Position numbers and translations under genes: made by a program | Assembly (NCBI RefSeq): GCF_005771405.1 | Contig: NZ_VAUA01000013.1 | Location: 60,992 to 124,991 of the forward strand | Source of the DNA: Parasedimentitalea maritima | Lineage (GTDB): Bacteria > Pseudomonadota > Alphaproteobacteria > Rhodobacterales > Rhodobacteraceae | DNA: 64,000 bases | Direction of reading: 5' to 3' | Notes under the pieces: model-generated | What the model saw: only the letters and a program-made list of their open reading frames with translations | Database searches by the model: none | Told to the model about the DNA's origin: nothing | In this document: positions 1-9,953 of the stretch, in pieces | Layout: each line of letters opens with the position of its first letter | Position numbering within the stretch: position 1 is the stretch's first letter

Positions 1-1196
1 AAAATGGTTTTTACCAACCCTTCTGCTTCGCCCAATGCAATGGCTTTGCCATTGCCGATAAAGGGAAACCGGCCCACTTTGATGTCATAACCCAACTCTT
101 TGGCCTTAGCTTCGGTATACCCGACGCTGGCCACCTGTGGGTGACAATAGGTGCAGCCCGCAATGCTTTCGGGTTTAACCGGATGCGCATGTTTGCCTGC
201 GATCAGATCCGCCACCATGACACCTTCATGGCTGGCCTTATGCGCCAACCAGGGCGCTCCGGCGATATCACCGATGGCATAGAGCCCGTCGACCCCAGTC
301 CGGCAATATTCATCGGTGACCACATGGGTGCGATCCAACTTGACCCCCAGTGCCTCCAGCCCCAGGTTTTCGACGTTGCCGACGATGCCAACAGCTGAAA
401 TTACAGTGTCGAACTCTTGGGTTTCGACCTTACCAGCGACCTCTATATGAGCTGTAACCTTGCCTTTACCGCGATCCAGTTTTTTGACCATGGCTTTTTC
501 CATGATCTTCATGCCCTGTTTCTTGAACGCCTTATGGGCAAAGGCGGAAATCTCGGCGTCTTCAACTGGCAGCACCCGGTCCATCACTTCCACAACAGTC
601 GTGTCAGCCCCCAGTGTGTTATAGAAACTAGCAAATTCGATGCCAATGGCGCCCGACCCGATGACCAGCAGCTTTTTCGGCATATGCGGCGGTTGCAGGG
701 CATGACGGTATGTCCAGACCAGATCGCCGTCTGCTTCCAGCCCCGGCAATTCCCGTGCCCGTGCGCCGGTAGCCAAAACGATGTTCTTGGCGCTTAGCTC
801 TTCGGTACCCTTATCAGTCTTGACACTAACGCGTCCCTTGGCCGGGATCACCGCTTGTCCCATCACCACAGTGACTTTGTTTTTCTTCAACAGATGTCCG
901 ATGCCACCAGACAGCTGCTTGGCTACACCGCGCGACCGCTTCACCACCGCATCGATGTCATAGTTGATATTGTCTGCCGACAGGCCAAATTCTTTGGCCC
1001 GGTGCATCAGGTGAAACACCTCAGAGGATCGCAGCAGCGCCTTGGTGGGGATACAGCCCCAGTTCAGGCAGATGCCGCCCAGATGTTCGCGCTCGACCAC
1101 TGCGACTTTCAGCCCCAGCTGCGCGCCGCGAATGGCGGCTACATAGCCCCCCGGTCCGGCCCCGATAACAATCAGATCAAAGGATTTGGTAGCCAT
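1..1196 (-). CDS. lpdA: Dihydrolipoamide dehydrogenase (E3), 3' end outside window
   Basis: E3 flavoprotein that reoxidises dihydrolipoyl groups of 2-oxoacid dehydrogenase complexes with NAD+. I translated it directly from the minus strand. It starts MATKSFDLIVIGAGPGG, with the FAD-binding GxGxxG at residues 11-16 and the redox disulfide motif GGICLNWGCIPTK with Cys43 and Cys48. A second dinucleotide-binding motif (VIGSGAIGIEF) lies near residue 180. About 398 residues are visible. The family is about 465 long, so the C-terminal interface domain with the active-site His-Glu pair is missing. The rest of the pyruvate dehydrogenase genes lie 18 kb away, and both loci share a palindrome just upstream. 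It could serve more than one complex. Confidence 0.97.
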   Translation of the reverse strand, partial: MATKSFDLIVIGAGPGGYVAAIRGAQLGLKVAVVEREHLGGICLNWGCIPTKALLRSSEVFHLMHRAKEFGLSADNINYDIDAVVKRSRGVAKQLSGGIGHLLKKNKVTVVMGQAVIPAKGRVSVKTDKGTEELSAKNIVLATGARARELPGLEADGDLVWTYRHALQPPHMPKKLLVIGSGAIGIEFASFYNTLGADTTVVEVMDRVLPVEDAEISAFAHKAFKKQGMKIMEKAMVKKLDRGKGKVTAHIEVAGKVETQEFDTVISAVGIVGNVENLGLEALGVKLDRTHVVTDEYCRTGVDGLYAIGDIAGAPWLAHKASHEGVMVADLIAGKHAHPVKPESIAGCTYCHPQVASVGYTEAKAKELGYDIKVGRFPFIGNGKAIALGEAEGLVKTI

Positions 1197-1222
1197 TGTT
1201 AGTCCCTCAGCACTGCGGTTTA

Positions 1223-1248
1223 AAACTAGTTCACCATTAAACTATTTA
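1223..1248. promoter_or_regulatory. Imperfect palindrome upstream of lpdA, matching the pdhA palindrome
   Basis: The core is TAGTTCA-N4-TAAACTA, with right arm TAAACTATTTA. It lies 27 nt upstream of the lpdA start codon. The right arm matches 10 of 11 positions of the perfect palindrome before pdhA (19128..19153) and the left arm 7 of 11. The spacer length (4) and the distance to the start codon are nearly the same. Inferred to be an operator for a shared regulator; the protein is unknown. Confidence 0.55.
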
Positions 1249-1395
1249 TATACAGACTGCAAACACTCCCCCTGACAGAGAGGTTTTCCTGCATTTCTTA
1301 TTGTTATCAATAGCATTCCGCCGCAATTTCTGAAACCATGAGACGGTATAAATCTCATAATTCCCAATCCAACACATTTGACCCAATAGGCCCTT

Positions 1396-1797
1396 GTGAT
1401 GACAAAAACACTTCTCGATCTGCTCAAGGCATGTATCAACGCAACCCTGCTGCTATTGGCGCTCTGCCTGTTTCTGGGTTGGAAGCTAATGTCTTCCGTG
1501 GACAATGTGACAGGGCAAGTCACGCAGGCTGTGGTCCAGATCACCCCAGTCCAGAACCGCATCGAGGCATTGCGAACCGAAGTTGTCGCACTGCGTAGTG
1601 ACATTCTGCAGCGCCCCGAAATCGCGGTGTCGGCGAAGCTTGATGCACTGGACCGTAGATTGGCGGCTCTCCAGTCCGAAATGTTGGATCTGAAAGCCCT
1701 ACCTGCAGAAGTCATTCGAGATGCGGCCCAAACCGGGGCGGCTGAGTTCGCCGGGCAGATTGCCCGGCTCTCAAATTGTGTACCGCCGACGCCCTAA
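1396..1797 (+). CDS. Small single-pass membrane protein with coiled-coil tail, unknown function
   Basis: 133 residues, not recognised. One hydrophobic segment (about residues 13-29, NATLLLLALCLFLGW) follows a short N-terminus. The rest is hydrophilic and heptad-like, with repeated Leu/Ile/Val spacing between residues 40 and 95, which suggests a membrane-anchored coiled coil. The start is GTG at 1396 or the adjacent ATG at 1399. The gene points away from lpdA and ends just before the convergent DUF924 gene. Coding is supported by length and composition only, so a role cannot be assigned. Confidence 0.6.
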   Translation: MMTKTLLDLLKACINATLLLLALCLFLGWKLMSSVDNVTGQVTQAVVQITPVQNRIEALRTEVVALRSDILQRPEIAVSAKLDALDRRLAALQSEMLDLKALPAEVIRDAAQTGAAEFAGQIARLSNCVPPTP

Positions 1798-1803
1798 TTG
1801 GGC

Positions 1804-2382
1804 CTAGCTGGCAGCCTGTAACAAACGGACCGTCTCGCCATAGCCACCAGCCATAACATAGTCCAATTCAGGTTCCGTACTGTGACGCGCCAACGCTTCG
1901 TTGCGATAGGGAAAGCGACCGAACAGCCGGATCACCTCACGGTGCGCGCGGGCATGCAGCAAGTTCGATGGGCCTTCAACCGGCATCCGCTCCTTCATCA
2001 ACCGAACACAACGGTCCTGATCACAGAGGTTTTCGGAATGCATTAGCGGCAGATAAAAGAACTGCCGTGCGGGCTCGTCGATCTTCATATCCCATTTCTT
2101 GCTGATCGCCGCCTTGGCTGCTGCCAGGGCCAGCTTATCACTGGAAAAAGCCGCCTTGGATCCGCGGTACATATTCCGTGGGAACTGATCGGTTAGAATG
2201 AGATAGGCCAGCACTCCGCTGGGATGGGTAAGCCACATCGAATACTTGCCTTCGCAAGCCCCTTCCCATGCTGCCTCAAACCGTTTTCGTATCTCGGCGT
2301 CAAACGCCTCGTCCTGCATATACCAGCCCTTTGGTCCAGCTTCATCTAGCCAGAACTCCAGAACCTCGTCGGGACCAACCAT
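1804..2382 (-). CDS. DUF924 family protein
   Basis: 192 residues. It matches the DUF924 family from start (VLEFWLDEAGPKGWY) to end, including the family-typical segments LTDQFPRNMYRGSKAAF (about 63-79) and FFYLPLMHSENL (about 107-118). The family is a mostly alpha-helical, TPR-like fold with no settled function. No signal peptide or membrane segment is seen, so it is probably cytoplasmic. The start ATG is preceded by GGAG at about 7 nt spacing. It is transcribed alone, convergent with the small membrane protein. Confidence 0.9.
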   Translation of the reverse strand: MVGPDEVLEFWLDEAGPKGWYMQDEAFDAEIRKRFEAAWEGACEGKYSMWLTHPSGVLAYLILTDQFPRNMYRGSKAAFSSDKLALAAAKAAISKKWDMKIDEPARQFFYLPLMHSENLCDQDRCVRLMKERMPVEGPSNLLHARAHREVIRLFGRFPYRNEALARHSTEPELDYVMAGGYGETVRLLQAAS

Positions 2383-2519
2383 GGGTCATACTCCAATTTT
2401 TGCCTGTCCCTAACATCAGTCGATTTTACGACCATTTTACAAGTCTGTTACGGTAACAAATTACAACAGGAGTGGTGTTTTTGTGAAATCTTGCGCAAAA
2501 TTCAACCGGGTTAGCGCAA

Positions 2520-3794
2520 TCATCCTAATTCGCCAGCAGCTTCTTGCTCTTCCAGTTCCGTATCAATGGCATACTCCTGTGCAAACTCAACTGACACGGG
2601 CGATGCACTTGGTGTCATCGGCGCCATTATTCCGGTTTCTTCGACAGGAATCGCAGCCCGCTGAGTTATGCGATAAGCGGCATAGCTGGCCAGAACAGCC
2701 AGCAGCAGCGCCATAAACAAGAAGTACCCCGCAGGCCCAAAGACCGCGTCCCCCATCAGCCAACCGGTGATCAGCGGTCCCGCGATCGCCCCCAGCCCAT
2801 TGATAAACACCAACCCGCCCGAGGCAGCCGCCATATCATCGTGGTCAAGATAGTCGTTGGTATGGGCGATCAGCAGCGAATACAAAGGGCTGGTCATGCC
2901 GCCAACCAGAAACGCTGACAGCAGCAACATCTCAAACTGCATCCCAAATTTCATTCCCAGCACGCTGCCAACGGCTCCAACGCCCGCAATGACCAGCACC
3001 AGAACACGTCGGTCCATTCTGTCCGAGACCCACCCAAGCGGAAACTGCAAGAGAGTCGCGCCAACGTAGAACGTCGCCACAAAGATCGAAATTTCCAACA
3101 GGCTCAACCCTGCCTCAGCGCCATATACTGCGCTCATACCAAACTGTGCGGAAAACACGCCGCCCAGCAAGAACATGCCGACACATCCCAGCGGCGACGT
3201 TTCCATCAGCTTACGCAATGTCATCGGTTTGGCAGTGTCAAACGCCGGTGTGGGGGAAATCGATAGCAAAATCGGAGCAAACGAAACGGATACAAGCACC
3301 GATGCAATGACAAATGTCTCATAACCGGCTGGATCACCAACCAGGAGCAACCCCTGCGCGGACACGATCCCCGCCATCTGCACGATCATGTAAAGTGACA
3401 GTGCCTTACCTCGGTTTTGATTGTCAGCCGCATTGTTCAACCAGCTTTCAGCGGTCACATACACGCCAGAAAAGCAGAACCCGATGAGAACCCGTCCAAA
3501 GATCCACGCGACAGGATGGGCAAAGGCCGGATATAGAATCATCACAGCCGAGATAAATGAGGCCAAAGCCGCAAAGACCCGCACATGCCCCACCCGCCGG
3601 ATCAGGTCTGGGGCCAATTTGGACCCACCTAGAAAGCCTACAAAATACGCCGACATCACAAAGGACATCTCAAACGTCGAGAAGCCCTCAATCTCACCTC
3701 TGACCCCAAGCAAGGTCCCCTGCAGGCCGTTGCCGACCATCAGTAGACCCATCCCAAGTAACAGCGCCCACGCGCTCGACAGAACCTGAAACAT
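2520..3794 (-). CDS. MFS transporter
   Basis: 424 residues with about 12 hydrophobic segments split by a central hydrophilic loop near residue 190, the usual layout of the major facilitator superfamily. The first half carries GSKLAPDLIRRVGHVRVF, a version of the MFS loop 2-3 signature, and the second half has GWVSDRMDRRVLV. It resembles the YcaD-like branch, but the substrate cannot be inferred. The last 45 residues form an acidic, Pro/Glu-rich cytoplasmic tail. It stands alone, with 137 nt to the DUF924 gene and 189 nt to the SDR gene. Confidence 0.9.
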   Translation of the reverse strand: MFQVLSSAWALLLGMGLLMVGNGLQGTLLGVRGEIEGFSTFEMSFVMSAYFVGFLGGSKLAPDLIRRVGHVRVFAALASFISAVMILYPAFAHPVAWIFGRVLIGFCFSGVYVTAESWLNNAADNQNRGKALSLYMIVQMAGIVSAQGLLLVGDPAGYETFVIASVLVSVSFAPILLSISPTPAFDTAKPMTLRKLMETSPLGCVGMFLLGGVFSAQFGMSAVYGAEAGLSLLEISIFVATFYVGATLLQFPLGWVSDRMDRRVLVLVIAGVGAVGSVLGMKFGMQFEMLLLSAFLVGGMTSPLYSLLIAHTNDYLDHDDMAAASGGLVFINGLGAIAGPLITGWLMGDAVFGPAGYFLFMALLLAVLASYAAYRITQRAAIPVEETGIMAPMTPSASPVSVEFAQEYAIDTELEEQEAAGELG

Positions 3795-3983
3795 CCCTGC
3801 GTATCCTTCTCATTTAGGGACTGCACCATCTGGCCCGCCCCAAATGGGTTTTGGCCTCTCAGATTTCTGCTTTTCCCTGAGAACGAAGCTCAGTTCTGTC
3901 AGTTTTTCGTCACGCAGGTCCTAAAAGCGACGCTTGCATACATTCTCGGGCAAACAAAGACGGCCCTCCACAGCGCACCTGTG

Positions 3984-4673
3984 TCACTGATAATCGGTGA
4001 TCGACCGCCCCGAGACCTGCGACCAGACCATGCCTTCACTCCGCAACATGGTGACAACCATCTCGGCGCCCTGCTCCGGGCTCATCGCAATGTTCAGATC
4101 GCGCCCAAACCCAGCCGTGTCATACATGCTGGTATCAATCTTACCCGGATAGAACCCCATCACGCGAACTCCCTTTGGCGCACATTCGACCTCCATACAG
4201 CCGGTAAACCCACGGATGGCCCATTTGCTGGCCGAGTAAACACTGATCAACTTACGGCAATACAACGCCCCAGTCGAAACCGTGTTGATGATAGTGCCAC
4301 GACGGCGGGCCAGCATATCGGGCAAAAAGGCATGTGTGGTCAGGATTGTGCCTGTGGTGTTTGTGTCCAAAACCTGTTGGATCTGTTCGGCAGTATAGGT
4401 CTCAAAATCCCCTTCCAGCCAAATGCCTGCATTGTTGATCAGACCGTCAACCGGTCCAAGATCAGCGATAATCTGAGCACTCACCCGGGTGATTGACCCT
4501 GCATCGGCGACATTCAACTGATATCCTGGCACAGCCAGATCTGTCGCCAGACTATCCACCTTATCTCGATTTCGCCCCGTCAGAACCGGCTGAAACCCAG
4601 CCATCTTTAACTGCTCCACCAAGGCAAGACCCAACCCGCTGGTGGCCCCTGTTACAACAATAGTCCCGCCCAT
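3984..4673 (-). CDS. Short-chain dehydrogenase/reductase (SDR)
   Basis: About 229 residues in a classical SDR layout: the cofactor-binding motif TGATSGLG at the N-terminus, NNAG in the middle (LINNAGIW), and the catalytic YxxxK as YSASKWA after a Ser-containing strand. This makes it an NAD(P)-dependent oxidoreductase; the substrate is unknown. I place the start at the internal ATG (MGGTIVVTG) because GGGAGA precedes it at good spacing. The open frame continues 18 codons further upstream without a site. It lies just downstream of queA in the same direction, with a 66 nt gap. Confidence 0.9.
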   Translation of the reverse strand: MGGTIVVTGATSGLGLALVEQLKMAGFQPVLTGRNRDKVDSLATDLAVPGYQLNVADAGSITRVSAQIIADLGPVDGLINNAGIWLEGDFETYTAEQIQQVLDTNTTGTILTTHAFLPDMLARRRGTIINTVSTGALYCRKLISVYSASKWAIRGFTGCMEVECAPKGVRVMGFYPGKIDTSMYDTAGFGRDLNIAMSPEQGAEMVVTMLRSEGMVWSQVSGRSITDYQ

Positions 4674-4739
4674 ACTGCAATCTCCCCTTTTACGGCGGAG
4701 CCTGCACAATTTCACCCTAGTCAGCAAGAACCGCCAAAC

Positions 4740-5786
4740 TTAGGGCAGCAACAATGAGGCGTCACCGTAGGAAAAAAACCTGTAACCGTCTTCGACCGCG
4801 TGATCGTAAATCGCTTTCACACGCTGTTGTCCAATCAAAGCAGACACCAGCATCAACAGGGTCGACTTTGGCAGGTGAAAGTTGGTCATCAGTGCATCGG
4901 TCACATGAAAGGCGAACCCCGGATAGATAAAGATATCCGTCTCCCCTTCCCAGGGCGCAATCTCACCGCTGCGTGCCGCACTCTCAATCAATCTGAGTGC
5001 CGTGGTCCCCACCGGGATCACACGGCCACCGGCCGCCTTAGTGGCGGTGATTTCATCGACGGCTTGCTGGCTGACCCGCCCCCATTCTGCATGCATCTTA
5101 TGGGTGGTCACGTCATCGACTTTGACCGGTAAGAATGTGCCTGCCCCGACGTGCAGGGTGACATGCGTGAATTCCACCCCCTTGGCCGCCAAGGCCGTCA
5201 GCAATGCGTCGTCAAAATGCAGACTGGCAGTTGGGGCAGCGACCGCCCCAGAATGTTGTGCCCAAACCGTTTGATAGTCCTGTTTATCCTGCTCATCCGC
5301 AGCACGTTTTGCGGCAATATAGGGCGGTAAGGGCATCGCCCCCGCCTGCGCCAGTGCTGCGTCGAAATCATCCCCATCCAGATTAAACCGCAGCTGGCCC
5401 TGACCATCCTCGACAGCCTCTAGTGTGGCGCTGAACCCATCACGGAATACCACCTCTTCGCCGATCTTGATCTTTTTCAGTGGCTTCAGCAAAGCCCCCC
5501 AACGCCCATCTGCACGCGGCTCCAGCAGTGTCACTTCAATTTTAGCTGCAACCGGTCCCTGCGCACTGTCACGATGCCGTCGCCCGCTTAATCGTGCCGG
5601 GATCACTTTGGTATCGTTCAACACCAAGCGATCGCCAGAGCGCAGCCAGTCCACCAGATCCGTCACATGCCCATCGCTAAGCACGTCACCTTGGGCCACC
5701 AGTAAACGCGCCGAACTGCGCGGGTTTGCGGGGCGGGTCGCAATCAGGCTGTCAGGCAGCTCAAAGTCAAAATCACTGAGTTTCAT
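4740..5786 (-). CDS. queA: tRNA preQ1(34) S-adenosylmethionine ribosyltransferase-isomerase
   Basis: 348 residues, the normal QueA length. QueA transfers and isomerises the ribosyl group of SAM onto preQ1 at the wobble position of GUN tRNAs, forming epoxyqueuosine in the cytoplasm. Family hallmarks are the opening [19 protein letters not shown], the segment [26 protein letters not shown], and the C-terminal [19 protein letters not shown]. No tgt or other queuosine gene is visible beside it. The SDR gene follows in the same direction. Confidence 0.97.
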   Translation of the reverse strand: MKLSDFDFELPDSLIATRPANPRSSARLLVAQGDVLSDGHVTDLVDWLRSGDRLVLNDTKVIPARLSGRRHRDSAQGPVAAKIEVTLLEPRADGRWGALLKPLKKIKIGEEVVFRDGFSATLEAVEDGQGQLRFNLDGDDFDAALAQAGAMPLPPYIAAKRAADEQDKQDYQTVWAQHSGAVAAPTASLHFDDALLTALAAKGVEFTHVTLHVGAGTFLPVKVDDVTTHKMHAEWGRVSQQAVDEITATKAAGGRVIPVGTTALRLIESAARSGEIAPWEGETDIFIYPGFAFHVTDALMTNFHLPKSTLLMLVSALIGQQRVKAIYDHAVEDGYRFFSYGDASLLLP

Positions 5787-5875
5787 GCCCGCGCTATAAG
5801 GGGTTCACCGCCGCTTGGCCATGGCCCAATTTGAGAGACCGCTTGGGTCAGCAAGGATCGCTGAACACAGCAAAG

Positions 5876-8800
5876 CTACCGATCCTCTGCCGGGCTGGAA
5901 TAGGGAGAGGGCGGCGTGCCGGGCGTCGGCGCAGCAGGTTCTGGCTGCCCGGGAATTCTAGGTGCAGGGCCACGAAAGATTTCACGGAACATACCCGGCG
6001 CCAGCCCAGACAGCGGGTTGACCTGCACCTGCGGCTCATCCGCAGTACCGCGCAGGGTATAGGCAAATCCAATCAAGCCCTCACCCTTGCGGGTCAGTAC
6101 GGATCCAATGGCGTTCAGCATATAAATCGGTGACACTACGCCGCGCATGTTCAATACCCCACGCGCAAGATCAAAATTGCCGTCCATCGACAGCCCGATC
6201 GAGGGACCCACTGCACTGCTTTTGTGCAGGATCAGGTAAGACGGGCCCAGACGAAAACTGGCCTCAACTCCTGTAAACAAAATACCTTGCCCAGCCAGTT
6301 CATCCACCAGACCGATCAAGCTCAACGAGTTGATCAAAGCGGCCATTGCCGGTGCATCTTTGATCCGGGTGTTTTTCACCTTGATGCGACCATCATACTC
6401 ACCCGGTTTACTCGCCGGGGTCAGTGTCATATCAAAACTGCCGCCCCGTCCATGGCCCAGCATGCCAGCAGACCGGAAGACACCACCAGCATCATTTGAC
6501 CGAATCCGCGTCGCAACACCCCCATTTTGGGGCACCACCTGACCGTTGATTGCTGTCTGCCCATTCAAGGCACCGCTGAATTGACCACTAAACCCGCCCA
6601 AAGTTGAAAACTTCCCGCGAAACCCGTGTAACGCGATGCTGTCTGTCACCTGCAACCGGCCCAGTGTCAGGGTAATCGGAGTATTGCCTCCGCTGGTACC
6701 CGCAGCACCACTGGCACCACTGAACGGGGTTTTACGCATGTCCAGCGCCCCACCGGTCACGTTGACCGATGGCGCAGCATTGCCCCGGCCCACCAATTCA
6801 GCCGAGCCTGTCAACCAATTGCCAACATTCACCTGACTGAACTGAGCCCGGTCCAAGCCTCCGCCCACACGGGTACTCAGAGTGCCTGACACCGTCAAAC
6901 CAGGGGCCTTGAGCTCCAAGAGGTCAACCTGTGCCAGTTCTCCCAAGCGGGCTGAGATAGTCAAGGTTCCGGTGGCCTCAGGCGACATTGCCCAGCTCAA
7001 AGATGGGATTCTTACCCCTGCCCCGCTCAAATCTGATTGCAGCGAGAGCAGAGGTGGCTGTTCAGGTTTCAAATCCACCGCAAATTCACCGGTAGCCTGC
7101 CCGCTAATTGATCCTTTGGGCAATCCCAGGCCAAAGGCATCTACAGCCATTTGCGATAGCTCAACCTGGCCTTCAACACGGCTCATTTTCGGCACATCCT
7201 TGCCAAGAGCCATACGCCACTTGGCGCTTATGGGGACGCCAGACAGTTGCCCTTTGCCACCAATCTCCACGCCGTTCTGATCTCCACTCAGGTTCAGAGA
7301 AGTTGCCTGCAACGCATGGCCAGGCACCAACACGTTGCTCTCGACATCAGAAATCCGTCCTTGGTAGTGATAGAAAATTTCCTCAACTGGCACCTTGTCG
7401 CGCAATGGCAGCGATAGGGTGCCTGCAACGCTGACCAATCCCTTTGCCAGATCTACCGGCAGATTACTGTCTTTCAGCACCGACAACGGCGGCCGGTTCA
7501 ACAAGGATAGTACAGACGTCACCGATCCTGTCCCCACCACCCGGGCAACACCCGGAGCCCCCTGTTTGACGGACATATCGGGAATAATAAATGAGGTCCC
7601 CGCAACATCGATGTCCCCACCTTGATCAGCGGTAACCGTACCGCCAGTGGCCATCAGAACCAGCCGCTTGCCATAAATGCTCATCTGACCTTGAGCATTG
7701 CGCAGTGGCGGCAGATTTTTCTGGAACCGCACAACTGCATCTTCGAACCCAAGGTCCAAATACAGGAACGGCTTTTTGCCGTCTCTGCCGCGCAGTGCCA
7801 AATTGATGTCACGCGCAGTGCCTTGCCATAGATTCTCGCGCACCCACTTACGTGGTTTTGGCGGCGCCGCCTCGGGCCAGAGTTGCTTGACGCGGTCGGC
7901 CTCAACTTTATCCACCTGGGCGATGACATCGTAATCCCAGCCCAGATCTCCGGCCCTCAGCGCACCACTGACAAGAATATTGCTATCGCCATCCCGGACC
8001 AGCATCTCGCCGATCCGAAGACGAAATGGATTGAGCTCAAGCTTGAAATCCGCGTTTATCCCGGCCAGTTCCAGTGGAGTTTCATACAACCCACGCGGAT
8101 TCAAACTCAGATCCGAAAATCGCAACTGCCCGACGAGTTCGGTCAACTGCCCATTCTCCACCCCGCTTAGCAAGGCCTGACCTTCCATTGCGCCGGCGCC
8201 CCATCCGCTGTTCACACGCAGTTCATCAAACTGCAGGATTTGCGTTTCAGGCGTGAAGGAAATGTAACTACTGGCGCCATGGAATGGGATCGGTAGCGTT
8301 TGGTCTGCAGGCTGCAATACGCCGCTGCCTATCTGCAGACTGGCAGAAAACGGTAGCAGCGCACTATTGCTGTCGATTCCGCCCCTCAGAGACCCTGAAA
8401 TTGGGGCGCGCAAAACCTGCAACCAACCAAGCGCAGCACTCTGACTGGCGATATCCTCGCTGGCGATTTCACGCACCAACACACCAAACTCAGCAGCGGC
8501 ATCACCAATTTTTGAGCTATAATTGGCCTCGACCGTACCGACATAGTCACGCCCGCTCAGCAGCGAGAAACCACCGGTAATGGCAACATTCTGACCGGTT
8601 CGGTCTAACTCTATGTGCCCGCCATCCAAGGTCCAACCCCGGCCTTGCCGGTCGTCTTCATAGCGCAGCGTCAGGGCCTCGGTCTCGATAACATCCAGCG
8701 CCGACAAGGCCGGAGCCATCAGCAGCTGATCAAACTGTTCGATCAATTGTGGCAAGCCCGCCGCCTGACGCACCGGTGCTGCTCCGCCTTCAAGGCTCAG

Positions 8801-9331
8801 TGCCATTGCACCACTCGCCTCGCGGCGCAAAGTCGCGAACAAACCACTGATACTGATCCGTTTGGGTTGTACCTGCCCCGACAATAAGGGGCGCATCGCC
8901 AGTGATGCCTGCGCATCCGCCAGCTGTGCCATAACAGTTCCGTCTGCTGCGCTTAACCGGACGTCCCGCAACCCAACGCGAGGTCGCCACCCGTGATTGA
9001 CCACCATATAGATCTGGCCAAATTCGATTTGCATGCCTGCCAAATTGCGCTCGATCCGCGTTTCAACCCGCTGGCGCAGCCAGTCTGGTGCATCAAACCG
9101 GGTCCCCATGGCAAAATACACCAGTCCAGCCAACAACAACGTCACCCCAGACAAGAGCCAAATGCCAACACGTAGCATCCGCCAACGGGTCCGTTTGACG
9201 CCCGGCAGAGATGGCTCTTGGTGCTCTGGGCCAGGGCCTGGTATTTTTTGGGCACGGGTGATCTTTGCTTTTCCTTTGCCTGTTGTCGCCAGAATGTGGC
9301 AGTCAGTCCCCACAGTTTTCCATGGAGACAT
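5876..9331 (-). CDS. Large AsmA/YhdP-like inner-membrane protein (DUF3971-type)
   Basis: 1151 residues. An N-terminal cytoplasmic stretch is followed by one membrane segment (about 52-73, MLRVGIWLLSGVTLLLAGLV) and a very long beta-rich periplasmic region of AsmA/TamB/YhdP type. It ends in an AsmA-like C-terminal block (LNMRGVVSPIYMLNAIGSVL) and a Pro-rich tail. Known relatives are bridge-like proteins implicated in phospholipid movement to the outer membrane; that role here is inferred. The start is uncertain. The frame opens at 9331, only 5 nt from the divergent peroxiredoxin start, so an internal start such as the ATG at 9178 is possible. Confidence 0.85.
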   Translation of the reverse strand: MSPWKTVGTDCHILATTGKGKAKITRAQKIPGPGPEHQEPSLPGVKRTRWRMLRVGIWLLSGVTLLLAGLVYFAMGTRFDAPDWLRQRVETRIERNLAGMQIEFGQIYMVVNHGWRPRVGLRDVRLSAADGTVMAQLADAQASLAMRPLLSGQVQPKRISISGLFATLRREASGAMALSLEGGAAPVRQAAGLPQLIEQFDQLLMAPALSALDVIETEALTLRYEDDRQGRGWTLDGGHIELDRTGQNVAITGGFSLLSGRDYVGTVEANYSSKIGDAAAEFGVLVREIASEDIASQSAALGWLQVLRAPISGSLRGGIDSNSALLPFSASLQIGSGVLQPADQTLPIPFHGASSYISFTPETQILQFDELRVNSGWGAGAMEGQALLSGVENGQLTELVGQLRFSDLSLNPRGLYETPLELAGINADFKLELNPFRLRIGEMLVRDGDSNILVSGALRAGDLGWDYDVIAQVDKVEADRVKQLWPEAAPPKPRKWVRENLWQGTARDINLALRGRDGKKPFLYLDLGFEDAVVRFQKNLPPLRNAQGQMSIYGKRLVLMATGGTVTADQGGDIDVAGTSFIIPDMSVKQGAPGVARVVGTGSVTSVLSLLNRPPLSVLKDSNLPVDLAKGLVSVAGTLSLPLRDKVPVEEIFYHYQGRISDVESNVLVPGHALQATSLNLSGDQNGVEIGGKGQLSGVPISAKWRMALGKDVPKMSRVEGQVELSQMAVDAFGLGLPKGSISGQATGEFAVDLKPEQPPLLSLQSDLSGAGVRIPSLSWAMSPEATGTLTISARLGELAQVDLLELKAPGLTVSGTLSTRVGGGLDRAQFSQVNVGNWLTGSAELVGRGNAAPSVNVTGGALDMRKTPFSGASGAAGTSGGNTPITLTLGRLQVTDSIALHGFRGKFSTLGGFSGQFSGALNGQTAINGQVVPQNGGVATRIRSNDAGGVFRSAGMLGHGRGGSFDMTLTPASKPGEYDGRIKVKNTRIKDAPAMAALINSLSLIGLVDELAGQGILFTGVEASFRLGPSYLILHKSSAVGPSIGLSMDGNFDLARGVLNMRGVVSPIYMLNAIGSVLTRKGEGLIGFAYTLRGTADEPQVQVNPLSGLAPGMFREIFRGPAPRIPGQPEPAAPTPGTPPSPYSSPAEDR

Positions 9332-9336
9332 ACGAT

Positions 9337-9801
9337 ATGCTCGAAACCTCAGACCTGGCCCCTGATTTCACACTTCCTTGCGGAGGCAAAAGCAGCGATG
9401 TGACGCTGTCAGTTCTTCGGGGCCAAGCCGTAGTCTTATTTTTCTATCCTCGTGATGATACGCCGGGCTGCACCAAGGAATCCATCGGATTTTCCAGTCA
9501 GTTGCAGGCTTTTTCTGATGCAGGTGCTCTGGTGTTTGGCATCTCCAAGGACAGTATCACCAAGCACGATAAGTTTACCGCAAAACACGAACTGACAACA
9601 CCGCTGCTTTCTGACGAAAATGGCACCACCAGCGAAGACTACGGGGTCTGGAAAGAGAAGAACCTCTATGGCAAAAAACACTGGGGGATTGAGCGCTCAA
9701 CCTTTCTCATTGACGCAGAGGGACGCGTTGCCCGCGTTTGGCGCAAGGTAAAAGTGGACGGTCATGTCGAAGAGGTTCTGGCAGCGGTCCAGGCGCTCTA
9801 A
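9337..9801 (+). CDS. bcp: Peroxiredoxin, BCP family
   Basis: 154 residues. Thiol peroxidase that reduces hydroperoxides in the cytoplasm. The peroxidatic cysteine is Cys45 in DDTPGCTKES. Position 50, where E. coli BCP has its resolving cysteine, is Ile, so this is a member without the Cys50-type partner. Another cysteine, Cys15, could take part but that is a guess. The start at 9337 is chosen because GGAGAC precedes it and the family begins near this point. An in-frame ATG at 9322 has no clear site. It is divergent from the AsmA-like gene and followed by a strong hairpin. Confidence 0.95.
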   Translation: MLETSDLAPDFTLPCGGKSSDVTLSVLRGQAVVLFFYPRDDTPGCTKESIGFSSQLQAFSDAGALVFGISKDSITKHDKFTAKHELTTPLLSDENGTTSEDYGVWKEKNLYGKKHWGIERSTFLIDAEGRVARVWRKVKVDGHVEEVLAAVQAL

Positions 9802-9865
9802 TCAGCCCTAGGGCAGCGCAGCACTGAGAATCTGATCGCAAGCAATGCTGCATAGTCAGTTGATC

Positions 9866-9901
9866 GGGGCGAGCGCGCAGAAAGCAAGCCGCGCTCGCCC
9901 C
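9866..9901. repeat. Perfect 12-bp inverted repeat (GC-rich hairpin)
   Basis: Arms GGGGCGAGCGCG and CGCGCTCGCCCC with a 12-nt loop, between bcp and the DUF455 gene. There is no T tract on either side, so it is not a classic intrinsic terminator. It may still stop transcription or protect the bcp transcript 3' end. Confidence 0.6.
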
Positions 9902-9953
9902 AAAATCTGGACAATCTCCCCCAAATCAAGGAGATCCAGGTCACAACAACCGG

